Part shown: piece by piece, positions 9,014 to 17,360 of the stretch
Position numbering within the stretch: the stretch's first letter is position 1
Layout: each line of letters starts with the position of its first letter
DNA from: Flavisphingomonas formosensis
GTDB taxonomy: Bacteria; Pseudomonadota; Alphaproteobacteria; Sphingomonadales; Sphingomonadaceae
Length of the DNA stretch: 64,000 nucleotides
Assembly (NCBI RefSeq): GCF_009755815.1
Contig: NZ_WRPK01000007.1
Coordinates: 310,001-374,000 of the forward strand
Direction of reading: 5' to 3'
Program-made: the position numbers and the translations under genes
Notes under the pieces: model-generated
Seen by the model: the letters and a program-made list of their open reading frames with translations, nothing else
Databases searched by the model: none
Told to the model about the DNA's origin: nothing

Positions 9014-9741
9014 GCGTTCAGGCCGCCGTCCACCACCAGCTCGGCGCCGGTCATGTAGCTGGACGCGTCCGACACGAGGAACAGGGCGACGCGGGCAATC
9101 TCCTCGGCAATGCCGAAGCGCTTCATCGGCACAGCGTTGCGCGCGGCATCGATCAGCGCCGCGCCCTCGGCCTGGTTGAGCATCGGCGTATCGATGCCGC
9201 CCGGCAGGATGGTGTTGATGCGGATCCCGTCGGCGACGAGGTCGTGCGCGGCATAGCGGGTCAGCCCGCGCATCGCCCATTTGCTGACGCCATAGCCGAC
9301 ATAGGTGGGATAGCCGCGCAGCGCCGCGGTGGAGGCGACGTTGACGACCGCGCCACCCTGACGCCGCATCGCCGGCAGTACGGCCTGGATGCCGTACAGC
9401 GCGCCATGGACGTGGATGTCCATATAACGCTGCATTCGTTCGGGAGTGATCTGGTCGATCGGCTCATAGCCGGTGATGCCGGCATTGTTGATCAATATGT
9501 CGATCCGGCCGAAGCGGCTCTCCGCAGTTTCGACGACCTTCGCCCAGCCGGCGCGATCGGCGACGTCATGCGTCAGAAAGGCAGCCCGCTCGCCGAGCTC
9601 TTCCGCCAGCGCGGCGCCATCGGGATTGAGGTCGGTCAGGACGACCGACGCGCCTTCCGCGAGGAACAGCCGCGCCTCCGCCGCGCCCTGGCCGCGTGAG
9701 CCGCCGGTGATGATCGCAACCTTGCCGTCGAGGCTCGGCAT
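9010..9741 (-). CDS. Short-chain dehydrogenase/reductase
   Basis: Classical SDR, 243 aa from the ATG at 9741, preceded by AGAGGATA; a start 27 bases further upstream is possible. Motifs: TGGSRGQG near residue 10, NNAGITG, VNVAS, and YGVSK with catalytic Tyr and Lys; the C-terminus is VVDGGLNA. It is the first gene of the - strand operon SDR-MFS-PQQ dehydrogenase-ligase, whose members are all joined by 4-bp overlaps except for a 23-base gap before the PQQ gene. A palindromic repeat and no operator of the TTGCATGCAA type lie upstream, so this operon may be regulated separately from the island to its right. Confidence 0.9.
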   Translation of the reverse strand: MPSLDGKVAIITGGSRGQGAAEARLFLAEGASVVLTDLNPDGAALAEELGERAAFLTHDVADRAGWAKVVETAESRFGRIDILINNAGITGYEPIDQITPERMQRYMDIHVHGALYGIQAVLPAMRRQGGAVVNVASTAALRGYPTYVGYGVSKWAMRGLTRYAAHDLVADGIRINTILPGGIDTPMLNQAEGAALIDAARNAVPMKRFGIAEEIARVALFLVSDASSYMTGAELVVDGGLNA

Positions 9742-9803
9742 GTCCGTATCCTCTCTTGTTGGATTCACGGATCGTCAGAGAGGCGCCTTTTCCTCGATCA
9801 TCT

Positions 9804-9902
9804 TCGTCATCCTGGGCTCGACCCAGGATCCATTCGCCGCAGCGTTGCCCGCGATATGCACCGCTGCGGCAAATTGGATGCTGAGGTTCGTCAGGATGAC
9901 GG
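9804..9902. repeat. Composite palindromic element, second copy
   Basis: Hairpin ATCCTGGG-CTCGA-CCCAGGAT, then GCCGCAGCG...CGCTGCGGC, then TTGGATGC and a terminal CAGGATGACGG. This is the same architecture as 2672-2793, with the first stem diverged by compensatory changes. It sits between the ends of the flavoprotein gene and the start region of the SDR. No coding sequence is supported here. Confidence 0.7.
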
Positions 9903-9960
9903 AAGAAAAGGGCTCAACTGAAGATCGGCGAATATTGTCATTCCTTTACGGGGCCTTCGG

Positions 9961-11436
9961 TTACGCCGCGATCGAGGGCGAGGCCCCTTTCGCAACCCCC
10001 AGCGATTCGCAGATCTTGCGACCGGCCTGCCGCCCGAACACCAATCCGCGCAGCACCGAAGTCGCGCCGACATAGAGGTTGTAATAGAGGCCGACCGTCT
10101 CGCCCGAGGCGTAGAGGCCGGGGATCGGCGATCCGTCGCGGTTCACCACTTCGGCGTCCTTGGTGATCTTCACGCCGCCGCAGGTGAAGGTGTTCGCGCA
10201 CATGATCGGATAGGCGTAGAGATCGTTTTCGTCGATCGGCCGCGCCCAGTTCGATTTCGGCAGTGGCAGACCTTCGGTGGAGAGGCCGTCAACTTTGGTG
10301 GTGTCATAGCTGCCCTCCACCGTCGCTGCATTGTAGGAGCGGATCGTCTCGACAAGCACCTTCTCGGGTACGCCGATCTTGGCCGCCATCTCGGTGATCG
10401 AGGATGCGCGGATCGGTTCCTGGTCGGTCTTGATGCGGGTGCGGATGTTGGGGATGTCGAACAGCCGGGAATCGAACAGCAGGTGCGCGATCCCAAGCTT
10501 CTGGCGCATGATCGTCCAGCTCACCTCGTCATAGATCAGCTCGTAGCGGTTCGAGCCTTCGTCCATGAAGCGCTTGCCGTGGACGTTGACGAGGATGCCG
10601 TAGTTGACGACCGCGATCAGCGCCTCGTGACGGGGCGAGCGCGGGTCGACCGGCTCGCCGTGGAACATGTCATATTGTCCGGCCGCGGCTGCGCCGGCCG
10701 CCAGCATCATCTCGATGCCCTCGCCCTTATTGTAGACGCCGCCGGGCGAGACCGGGCGGGTAAGGTGCGCATTGTGCCCGACATAGCGGGTCATCATCTC
10801 GATATTGCCCTGATAGCCGCCCGAGGCGACCACGACGTTCGGCGCCTCGATCGCGAAATTGCCCTTTTCCTTGGACCAGCAGCGCAGGCCGCGGATGTTG
10901 CCGGCATCGTCGAGCAGCAGCGAGCGGCCGGTCGTCTCGTAGAACATGTCGATGCCGAGCTTCTCGGCCGACGTCGCCAGCGCCTCAACGATTGCCAGGC
11001 CGCCGCCGCTTGGTCCCATCCGCTCCGGGCCTTTCTGCAGCAGCATCGGGCTGTGGAAGGTGAATTTGATGCCGTGGGTCTTCAGCCAGGCCATGGTACC
11101 CGCTGCATTCTCGGCGAGCGAGCCGACAATCTCGGGATCGTTGAACGGATAGGCGCGCACATTCTGCGGCCAATTCTCATAGTCGTTCGAGACTTCCTTG
11201 AGGAATTCGGGGCCGATCGCGCCATGGCCGCGCTCGAGGAACAACTCGACCAGATCGTCGGCCACCTCTTCCTCGGTTTTCATCCGCATCCAAGCTTCGG
11301 TGTAGCGCGAGTTGCCGCCGCGCTCGTTCCTGGGCGCGCGCTCCAAGAGCGCGACCTTGGCGCCGCCCTCGGCCGCGGTGACCGCCGCCGACAGCCCAGC
11401 CACGCCGCAACCGATGACCACCACGTCCCAAGCCAT
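9961..11436 (-). CDS. FAD-dependent dehydrogenase (fumarate reductase/TcuA/ketosteroid dehydrogenase superfamily)
   Basis: Flavoprotein of 491 aa that inserts or removes a C=C bond next to a carbonyl or carboxylate. N-terminal dinucleotide motif VVIGCGVAGLSAA, then ERAPRNERGGNSRYT, which resembles the tricarballylate dehydrogenase TcuA branch. The C-terminal FAD contact TCGGVKI...IPGLYASGET...SVLRGLVFGRQAG is complete. Start 11436 has AAGGAC just upstream; longer in-frame readings run into the regulatory region. It is divergent from the GntR regulator gene, with TTGCATGCAA in between, so it is the most likely direct target of that regulator. Exact substrate (acid or ketosteroid-like) is not known. 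Confidence 0.88.
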   Translation of the reverse strand: MAWDVVVIGCGVAGLSAAVTAAEGGAKVALLERAPRNERGGNSRYTEAWMRMKTEEEVADDLVELFLERGHGAIGPEFLKEVSNDYENWPQNVRAYPFNDPEIVGSLAENAAGTMAWLKTHGIKFTFHSPMLLQKGPERMGPSGGGLAIVEALATSAEKLGIDMFYETTGRSLLLDDAGNIRGLRCWSKEKGNFAIEAPNVVVASGGYQGNIEMMTRYVGHNAHLTRPVSPGGVYNKGEGIEMMLAAGAAAAGQYDMFHGEPVDPRSPRHEALIAVVNYGILVNVHGKRFMDEGSNRYELIYDEVSWTIMRQKLGIAHLLFDSRLFDIPNIRTRIKTDQEPIRASSITEMAAKIGVPEKVLVETIRSYNAATVEGSYDTTKVDGLSTEGLPLPKSNWARPIDENDLYAYPIMCANTFTCGGVKITKDAEVVNRDGSPIPGLYASGETVGLYYNLYVGATSVLRGLVFGRQAGRKICESLGVAKGASPSIAA

Positions 11437-11535
11437 GTCCTTACTCCCGATCCTTGAAGGCCGATCCGCCTCGCCCTGCACTCTTTGGATGCAATTGGCC
11501 CAGCGCGTTGCTAATCTCGATAGCCAAATTGCAGG

Positions 11536-11545
11536 TTGCATGCAA
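11536..11545. promoter_or_regulatory. TTGCATGCAA operator, GntR/flavoprotein intergenic
   Basis: Perfect 10-bp palindrome TTGCATGCAA in the divergent region, 53 bases before the GntR start and 99 before the flavoprotein start. A one-mismatch copy TTGGATGCAA lies at 11485-11494. Size and symmetry fit FCD-type GntR operators. It is one of six exact copies in the window, all upstream of catabolic genes. Confidence 0.7.
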
Positions 11546-11598
11546 ACTGTCGATTGCGATTTAATGCGCGCGATGGACGATCGGATCGGGACGGCTGA

Positions 11599-12291
11599 AT
11601 GAAGACGGTTACGGAGCAGGTTATATCGGAGATCCGCGAGCGGATCCTGGACGGTAAATACGGGCCGGGCGCCCATTTGCACGAAGCAACGCTGGCGGCG
11701 GACCTGGGAGTCTCGCGGACGCCGATCCGCGATGCACTGCGCGTGCTCGGCAACGAGGATCTACTCGTCTACTACCCCAATCGCGGCTATATCGTGCGCA
11801 GCGTCGAGCTCCATGACGTGCTCGATGCCTATGATGTGCGCGGCACGCTAGAGGGGCTTGCCTGCCGGGTGATCGCAGAGCGTGGCCTGACCGAGGCGCA
11901 GCGCGAGGGCTTCGCCGAACTGATCGAAAGAGGCGACACGATCTTTGCGTCTCCGAGCTGGGGGCAGGAGGAGCAAAGCGCGTGGCGGGCACTGAACAGC
12001 GAGTTCCACTATGCGCTGCTGACCGCTTCGAACAACCGGCATCTCGAGCCGATCATGCGGCAGATCCGCTTTTTCCCGCGGATCTTCGACAGCCGGCTCG
12101 ATCCGCAGTCGGAGTTCTTCCAGAACGTCCACACGCGCGAGCAGCGGGTGCGTTCGCATCATGACCACATGCACATCGTCGAGGCGCTGATCCGCGGCGA
12201 GGGTGCCCGCGTCGAGGCGCTGATGCGTGAGCATGTCTATGCCAATCGCGAGCTGCTGCGACGCGCGATGGAGGGCAGCGGCACCTTCTGA
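11599..12291 (+). CDS. GntR-family transcriptional regulator, FCD subfamily
   Basis: DNA-binding regulator of 230 aa. The N-terminal winged helix spans about residues 1-70 (VTEQVISEIRERILDGKYGPGAHL, then LAADLGVSRTPIRDALRVL as recognition helix, then YYPNRGYIV as wing). The all-helical C-terminal FCD ligand domain follows, with DVRGTLEGLACR, LNSEFHYALLTAS and HDHMHIVEAL supplying the usual metal/acid-binding Asp and His positions. Such proteins usually repress until a carboxylic acid or CoA intermediate binds. A TTGCATGCAA palindrome sits in its own promoter and the same site precedes most units up to 32.5 kb. It is therefore the leading candidate master regulator of the island (inference). 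Confidence 0.93.
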   Translation: MKTVTEQVISEIRERILDGKYGPGAHLHEATLAADLGVSRTPIRDALRVLGNEDLLVYYPNRGYIVRSVELHDVLDAYDVRGTLEGLACRVIAERGLTEAQREGFAELIERGDTIFASPSWGQEEQSAWRALNSEFHYALLTASNNRHLEPIMRQIRFFPRIFDSRLDPQSEFFQNVHTREQRVRSHHDHMHIVEALIRGEGARVEALMREHVYANRELLRRAMEGSGTF

Positions 12292-12333
12292 TTGCATTGC
12301 ATGGTGCAACCGGTTGTTCGCTACCCTCTTGAT

Positions 12334-12343
12334 TTGCATGCAA
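12334..12343. promoter_or_regulatory. TTGCATGCAA operator upstream of hydratase
   Basis: Exact TTGCATGCAA, 39 bases before the hydratase ATG. A looser inverted repeat, TTGCA-TGG-TGCAA at 12297-12309, lies just upstream and could be a second, spaced site. Confidence 0.7.
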
Positions 12344-12382
12344 TCTGCGCATAGGCGATGGCTTTCCCGATGAGGGCTGGCC

Positions 12383-13237
12383 ATGGTTCCTTACGCCGAT
12401 CTGCTCGCCATCCGCTGTCCCGAGCGACTGTTCTCCTGGTCCGAGCGCGAGGCGATGCTCTATGCGCTCGGCATCGGCATGGCCGCCGATCCGCTTGATC
12501 CACATGAACTGCCCTTCGTCTATGAGAAGAATCTCAAGGTCATGCCCAGCTTCGCCACCGTAGCGGCCTGGGGCTCCAATCCGCCACTCGCGGCTGCGAA
12601 GGTCGATTATACGAGGGTGGTCCATGCCGAGCAGGGTATGACCTTGCACCGCGCTTTCCCGTCTTCGGCGACGATCCGCGCGGTCGGCGGAATGACCGCT
12701 GCGATCGACAAAGGCGACGGCGGCGCCTTGATCTACGGCGAGACCGAACTGCGCGACGCGGATACCGGCGAGGCCTATGCGACGCTTGCGGTGACCTGGC
12801 TGGCGCGCGCCGACGGCCATTTCGGCGGCCCACGCGACGGCGTGTCCGCGCCGCACATGATCCCGGATCGGCCAGCCGAGCTCTCGTTCGACATCGCGAC
12901 GCGGCCGGACCAGGCCTTGCTTTATCGGCTTTCGGGCGATCGCAATCCGCTGCATGCCGATATCGATCTTGCGCGTCGGTCGGGGTTCGAGCGGCCGATC
13001 CTGCATGGGTTATGCACTTATGGTCTCTGCTGCCGCGCGGTGATCGCCGGCTGGGCGGATTATGATCCGCTGCGGCTGGTGAGCCAGACGGCGCGTTTCT
13101 CGGCGCCGGTGCTGCCGGGCGATACCATCACCGTCGACATGTGGCGGGACGAGGATGTGGTGTCGTTCGAGGCGCGGGTGAGAGCGAGGGGCGTGACGGT
13201 GATTCGTAACGGCAAGGCGGTGTTGCAAGCTAAGTAG
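12383..13237 (+). CDS. MaoC-type (R)-specific enoyl-CoA hydratase 2
   Basis: Double hot-dog hydratase of 284 aa that adds water to a trans-2-enoyl-CoA. The hydratase-2 signature YRLSGDRNPLHAD followed by FERPILHG near residue 190 carries the catalytic Asp and His. The N-terminal half is the non-catalytic hot dog that makes room for bulky acyl groups, as in MFE-2 and the actinobacterial steroid hydratases. It is a single-gene unit with its own TTGCATGCAA operator. The gene ends in a lower-GC patch that continues into the next gene. Bulky acyl-CoA substrates are plausible (inference from the two-domain form). Confidence 0.9.
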   Translation: MVPYADLLAIRCPERLFSWSEREAMLYALGIGMAADPLDPHELPFVYEKNLKVMPSFATVAAWGSNPPLAAAKVDYTRVVHAEQGMTLHRAFPSSATIRAVGGMTAAIDKGDGGALIYGETELRDADTGEAYATLAVTWLARADGHFGGPRDGVSAPHMIPDRPAELSFDIATRPDQALLYRLSGDRNPLHADIDLARRSGFERPILHGLCTYGLCCRAVIAGWADYDPLRLVSQTARFSAPVLPGDTITVDMWRDEDVVSFEARVRARGVTVIRNGKAVLQAK

Positions 13238-13308
13238 TAGAAGATCAAATTTGGAAAATCGGAATTCCGTTCAATGATCCCTGCTACCTGCTCTTGGATA
13301 TCTGTATC

Positions 13309-14055
13309 ATGAGAGTGAGCTTTGATAGCAATGCTTGGGAGACCATTTTCGACGAACCGGACACACGTTGGGAACCGATACTGGGTTCGATAGTGGATGG
13401 GCGCATCGAAGGTTTTGTATGCGAGATCGGCTTTCGGATTGAGGCGATCATGAAGTCCAATCGGACAGGCTATTTCTCCCGACCGTATATGGAAGTGCGA
13501 GGCGGGTTAGGGATCAATGCTGACGGCACCATGGCTATCAGGATGTCAATCGGCCCAAACGACGCAAAGCATCCAGGCTTACCGGTCAAACAGGCTGCCA
13601 AATTTAAGAAGGCTATGGATGCTGGCTTCAAACTAATGCGTGGCCATTCTTGGCTCGGTCTGCCGGGGCCGCCAGAGACACAGAAAATCGAACTGTTCGT
13701 ACCCGAAACCGCAGAGGTAGGCTTTGAGCGCGAGCAGCGCCAGCACGATGTGACCGCCTTGATCGATGCGCGCGGAGTTGGCCGGGCGGCATTCGATGCG
13801 GTTGACGGATGGTTCGAACGCTCACGCGAAAACGCAGATGAGAAAGCTCTGAGCAAGGCTTGCGCCGAATGGGCGGATGGAGAGTTAGTCGCTGCACACA
13901 TTGCTTATGGGCACGAAATACTTTGCACTGATGATCGGGCTAAAGGCACCGGTCGATCTGTGTTCGACGCCGAACATCGTACTTGGCTTTCCGAGACATT
14001 CGGCGTCCGCTTCGCGACTTTGAAGGAGTTAGCCACTCTTAAATTGCACCCTTAG
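13309..14055 (+). CDS. Hypothetical protein with PIN-like features
   Basis: A 248-aa protein of no firm family. The N-terminus MRVSFDSNAWE resembles the first acidic motif of PIN-domain nucleases (FDxN). The C-terminal part, ILCTDDRAKG followed by FGVRFATLKELA, resembles the third acidic motif and last strand of that fold. The middle third is a long insertion with no recognised motif. The base composition is visibly more AT-rich than both neighbours, and it has no metabolic link to them, suggesting acquisition. No antitoxin-like small gene is visible next to it. Start 13309 (ATG) has a GGA 10 bases upstream; a TTG at 13294 is the alternative. Confidence 0.55.
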   Translation: MRVSFDSNAWETIFDEPDTRWEPILGSIVDGRIEGFVCEIGFRIEAIMKSNRTGYFSRPYMEVRGGLGINADGTMAIRMSIGPNDAKHPGLPVKQAAKFKKAMDAGFKLMRGHSWLGLPGPPETQKIELFVPETAEVGFEREQRQHDVTALIDARGVGRAAFDAVDGWFERSRENADEKALSKACAEWADGELVAAHIAYGHEILCTDDRAKGTGRSVFDAEHRTWLSETFGVRFATLKELATLKLHP

Positions 14056-14065
14056 ATTAATAGGA

Positions 14066-14821
14066 TCACGGTAGCGACTGCCCTCCATCGACGATGATCG
14101 TCTGCCCCGTCACATGGTCCCCGGAATCTGCTGCGAGATACAGCAGCGCCCCCGCGATATCTTCGGGCGTCGCCGCCTTCGCCAACGGGATCATCGCCCG
14201 GAATGCCGCCAGTTGCTCCTCGCTCAGATGTTCCAGCGCGGATTCGGTCACGGTGATCCCCGGCTCCACACCGTTCACCCGGATCCCGCGCGATGCGAGT
14301 TCGGTCGCCGCCTGCCGGATGAACCCGTTCACCCCCGCCTTCGACGTCCCATAGGCCGTATAGCCCGGCACCGACACGCGCGTGCCGGTGATCGACGAGG
14401 TCATCAGCAGCCGCGCCGCCTTGCTCGTCTCGAGATGCGGCATCGCCGCGGCGGCGAGCCAGAAGCAGGCCTTCACATTGACGGCGAGCATCTGCTCCAG
14501 TTCGTGATCATCGATGCTGTCGATCGTCGACGCGCCGAGCGCGGCGGCATTGTGGACGACGATGTCGACGCCGCCGAAGCGCTCGACCGTCTTCGCCACG
14601 ACGTCGGCAACCGCGGCTCGCGAGCCGATGTCGGTCGCGATCAGTAGTGCTTCGCCGCCAGCGGAGGAGATGCGGTCGACCACGTCCTGGCCCGGCGCGG
14701 CGGTGCGCGTCGCAACGACGATCTTCGCGCCTTCCTCGGCGAAGCGCAGCGCCGTCGCACGGCCGATCCCCTTGCCCGCGCCTGTGACGATCGCGACCCT
14801 GCCTGCCAATTGTCCTGCCAT
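14066..14821 (-). CDS. Short-chain dehydrogenase/reductase
   Basis: Classical SDR of 251 aa. VTGAGKGIG near residue 12, HNAA in place of NNAG, SSITG with the catalytic Ser, YGTSK with Tyr and Lys, and a C-terminal IIVDGGQSLP. It stands alone on the - strand behind a perfect 16-bp palindrome containing TTGCATGCAA (14846-14861), only 24 bases before its ATG. It is presumably a member of the island regulon. It probably oxidises a hydroxyacyl or alicyclic alcohol intermediate; this is not provable here. Confidence 0.9.
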   Translation of the reverse strand: MAGQLAGRVAIVTGAGKGIGRATALRFAEEGAKIVVATRTAAPGQDVVDRISSAGGEALLIATDIGSRAAVADVVAKTVERFGGVDIVVHNAAALGASTIDSIDDHELEQMLAVNVKACFWLAAAAMPHLETSKAARLLMTSSITGTRVSVPGYTAYGTSKAGVNGFIRQAATELASRGIRVNGVEPGITVTESALEHLSEEQLAAFRAMIPLAKAATPEDIAGALLYLAADSGDHVTGQTIIVDGGQSLP

Positions 14822-14845
14822 ACTTGCTCATCTCCCATGAAGACA

Positions 14846-14861
14846 ATATTGCATGCAATAT
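14846..14861. promoter_or_regulatory. Extended operator ATATTGCATGCAATAT
   Basis: Perfect 16-bp palindrome, the best-preserved copy of the TTGCATGCAA site. Its 3' flank shares the AATAT extension with the copies at 23033 and 32545, suggesting the full operator is ATATTGCATGCAATAT. It lies directly upstream of the SDR at 14066-14821. Confidence 0.72.
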
Positions 14862-14928
14862 GGTTGATATCCAGAGATATTGAGCGAAATTCTGTCTTAG
14901 AATCGTTCACATGGCATTTAATAATGCG

Positions 14929-15999
14929 TCAGCCCGCCTGACATCGCACCATCGTATGCGCCTGCCGCATCAGATTGATCACCATGTCGGGGAAGATCGC
15001 CATCGCGCCGGCTTCGGCCCTGCGGCCTGCCGCCGCGGCGACCTTATATTCTAGAATGCAGGCCATACGGAATTGGGCGAGGACTAGATAATAATCGAAA
15101 CCCCCCATGTCGCGGCCGGTCAGCGCGGCATAGCGCGCGATCATCTCCTGACGGGTCGGGAAATCGGTGGGATCGAAATAGGCAGCCGGCGGGATCGCCT
15201 CCGGTTCGGCCGCGTCGCAAAGGTTGCAGAGCAGTAGCGCGAGGTCGAACAGTGGATCCCCGATCGTCGCCAGCTCCCAGTCGATGATCGCGCGCACGCG
15301 GGTCGGCGGCGCCGGATCGAACAGGATGTTGGGTGGGCCAAAGTCGCCATGTACGATCCCGCGTCTCTGGTCGGCGGGGAGATGTGTCCGCAGCCAGGCC
15401 GCCACCTCCTCGATCCCAGGCAGCGCGCGCGGGGTGTAAGCAGGGTAGCGCAGGGGATAGGCAGCGAGCTGGCCGAGCCAGCGATCGACCTGCCGCTCGA
15501 GGAAGTTGCCGGGCTTACCGAAATCGCTGAGCCCGATCGCATCCGGATCGACGCGTGCCAAGCTGGCGAGCGCATCGACCATCGCGAAGCCCATCTCACG
15601 CCGGCGTTCAGCACGGTCGAACAGCGCAGGATAGCTGCAGCCCCGTTCGCCGAGTTCCGGCGCCCAACCGTCGATCCGTGCCATCACATAGAAGGGAGCG
15701 CCGATCAGCCCGGGATCGGAGCACATGCCGTACAGCCGGGGATGCGGGACGTCGCTGCCGCCGAGTGCGGTCAGCAGCCGTGCTTCGCGCATCATCGCCT
15801 TCTCGCTGTTGGGTGGCGCGACCGGCGGCGGCCGGCGCAGCACCGCCGGTGCGCCGCCGCGGTCGATCGTCAGGATGACGTTGCTCGTTCCGCCGTGCAG
15901 GAAGCCGATCTCGAGCGGCTCGGCGCCGATCTCGGGCGCGTGGGCGTCGAGCCAGCGGGTCAGCGCGGCGGGATTCGCGAGCGCTTTGGGATCAGGCAT
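14929..15999 (-). CDS. APH-type kinase (ACAD10/11 and LvaA-like)
   Basis: Protein of 356 aa with the aminoglycoside phosphotransferase/protein-kinase-like fold. The catalytic loop is VHGDFGPPNILFD and the metal-binding motif is IIDWELATIGDPLFDLA. It overlaps the upstream acyl-CoA dehydrogenase gene by 8 bases. A kinase of this type paired with an acyl-CoA dehydrogenase is the arrangement of human ACAD10/11 and of the levulinate genes lvaA/lvaC, where a hydroxyacyl-CoA is phosphorylated on its hydroxyl before elimination. A similar role here is inference from pairing; antibiotic phosphorylation is unlikely in this context. Start at 15999 (MPDPKALANP). Confidence 0.85.
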   Translation of the reverse strand: MPDPKALANPAALTRWLDAHAPEIGAEPLEIGFLHGGTSNVILTIDRGGAPAVLRRPPPVAPPNSEKAMMREARLLTALGGSDVPHPRLYGMCSDPGLIGAPFYVMARIDGWAPELGERGCSYPALFDRAERRREMGFAMVDALASLARVDPDAIGLSDFGKPGNFLERQVDRWLGQLAAYPLRYPAYTPRALPGIEEVAAWLRTHLPADQRRGIVHGDFGPPNILFDPAPPTRVRAIIDWELATIGDPLFDLALLLCNLCDAAEPEAIPPAAYFDPTDFPTRQEMIARYAALTGRDMGGFDYYLVLAQFRMACILEYKVAAAAGRRAEAGAMAIFPDMVINLMRQAHTMVRCQAG

Positions 16000-17344
16000 C
16001 GACCTGGTCCGGTGAGAGGCTGCGCACATAGTCGATCCACGGCGACCGCTCTCCCGGCAACGCCAGTGCCGTCTCATAGCGCCGCAGCGCGTCGCGTGTG
16101 ACCGGCGGGATATGCGCGGTCGGGAAGAGGTCGGTACTGGCCTGATGGCGGCGCAGCAGCTGGCGCGCGATCGTCACCTTGTGCACCTCGTCGGGTCCGT
16201 CGGCGATGCCCATCACGAAGCCGCGCAGCAGCATGTCGCCGAACGGCATTTCGTTGGAGATGCCGAGCGAGCCGTGCAGATGCATCGCCTTCGATACAGT
16301 GGAGATCAAAACGCGCGAGGCCAGGATCTTTGCCGCGGAGATATCTTCGCGCACTGCCTTGTAGTCGTTCAGCCGGTCGATCTTCCAGGCAGTGTGCATC
16401 ACGAAAAGCCGGAACTGCTCGATCTCCAGCCAGCAATCGGCCAGCACCTCCTGCACCATCTGCTTGTCGGCGAGCAGCGATCCCTGTGTCGTCCGGCTGA
16501 GCGCGCGCTCGCACATCATGTCGAGCGCCTTGGCGGCTAGGCCGACGCTGCGCATGGCATGATGCACCCGCCCGCCGCCCAGGCGGAACTGGGCGATGCG
16601 GAAGGCGTCGCCCGCCGCGCCGAGCAGGTCTGTGTCGTGCAGCACGACGTCGCGATAGTCGAGATAGGCCTCGCTGCCCGATCCCGGCAGATCGAAGGTG
16701 GTGCCGACGTTGCGCAGGATGGTGACGCCCGCCCGATCGGCCGGCACCACGAACATCGATGCGCCGTGATGTACCGGCACATCGGGATCGGTGATGGCCA
16801 TAACGATCAGGAAGGCCGCCCAGCGGGCATTGGACGAATACCATTTGCGGCCGTTCAGCCGCCAGCTGCCGTCCGGCTGACGCGTGGCGCGGCAGGTGAA
16901 CTGGCGCGGATCGGCACCGCCCTGCGGCTCGGTCATCGAAAAGCAGGAGACGATGTCGCCGTCGAGCAGCGGCCGCAGCCAGGACGTCTTCTGCGCATCC
17001 GTGCCGAAATGGGCGAGGATCTCGGCATTGCCGGTGTCGGGTGCGGCCGTGCCGAACACGGTCGGCGCGAAAAAGGAGCGCCCGAGGATCTCGTTCATCA
17101 GCGCGAGGCGTACCTGCCCATAGCCGTTGCCGCCGAGCGCCGGCGGCAGGTGGCAGGCCCACAGCCCCTTCGCGCGCACCTCGGCCTGCAGCGGCGCGAG
17201 GATCGCGCGCAGCGCCTGGTTGCCGGGATTATAGGCCTGGTCCTGGTGGAACAGGCTGTCGATCGGCTCGATATGAGTGCGCACGAAATCGCGCATCCAG
17301 TCCAGCTTTTCGGCGAATTCGGGTTCGGTCTCGAATGACCACAT
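15992..17344 (-). CDS. Acyl-CoA dehydrogenase (ACAD10/11-like)
   Basis: FAD-dependent acyl-CoA dehydrogenase of 450 aa, longer than the roughly 380-400 aa of simple chain enzymes and similar to the dehydrogenase half of ACAD10/11. FSMTEPQGGADP is the flavin/substrate motif; GRKWYSSNARWA and YRDVVLHDTDLLG follow; the C-terminal GSLGISNEMPFGDMLLRG is the adenine-binding and catalytic region. Start 17344 is favoured because GGAGGG lies 7 bases before it; the ATG at 17350 is too close. It is the fourth gene of the MarR-SDR-quinone oxidoreductase-dehydrogenase-kinase operon and presumably acts with the kinase that follows. The electron acceptor (ETF) is not encoded here. Confidence 0.92.
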   Translation of the reverse strand: MWSFETEPEFAEKLDWMRDFVRTHIEPIDSLFHQDQAYNPGNQALRAILAPLQAEVRAKGLWACHLPPALGGNGYGQVRLALMNEILGRSFFAPTVFGTAAPDTGNAEILAHFGTDAQKTSWLRPLLDGDIVSCFSMTEPQGGADPRQFTCRATRQPDGSWRLNGRKWYSSNARWAAFLIVMAITDPDVPVHHGASMFVVPADRAGVTILRNVGTTFDLPGSGSEAYLDYRDVVLHDTDLLGAAGDAFRIAQFRLGGGRVHHAMRSVGLAAKALDMMCERALSRTTQGSLLADKQMVQEVLADCWLEIEQFRLFVMHTAWKIDRLNDYKAVREDISAAKILASRVLISTVSKAMHLHGSLGISNEMPFGDMLLRGFVMGIADGPDEVHKVTIARQLLRRHQASTDLFPTAHIPPVTRDALRRYETALALPGERSPWIDYVRSLSPDQVDA

Positions 17345-17360
17345 GGGCATTCCCTCCAGA

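Noticed and set aside
13309-14055. VapBC-type toxin-antitoxin module
   Set aside because: No small antitoxin-like gene overlaps or adjoins the PIN-like gene, and the protein is much longer than VapC.
15992-15999. Frame error joining kinase and acyl-CoA dehydrogenase into one ACAD10-like fusion
   Set aside because: The gene order is dehydrogenase then kinase (opposite to the ACAD10/11 fusion), and both stop and start codons are clean with an 8-base overlap.
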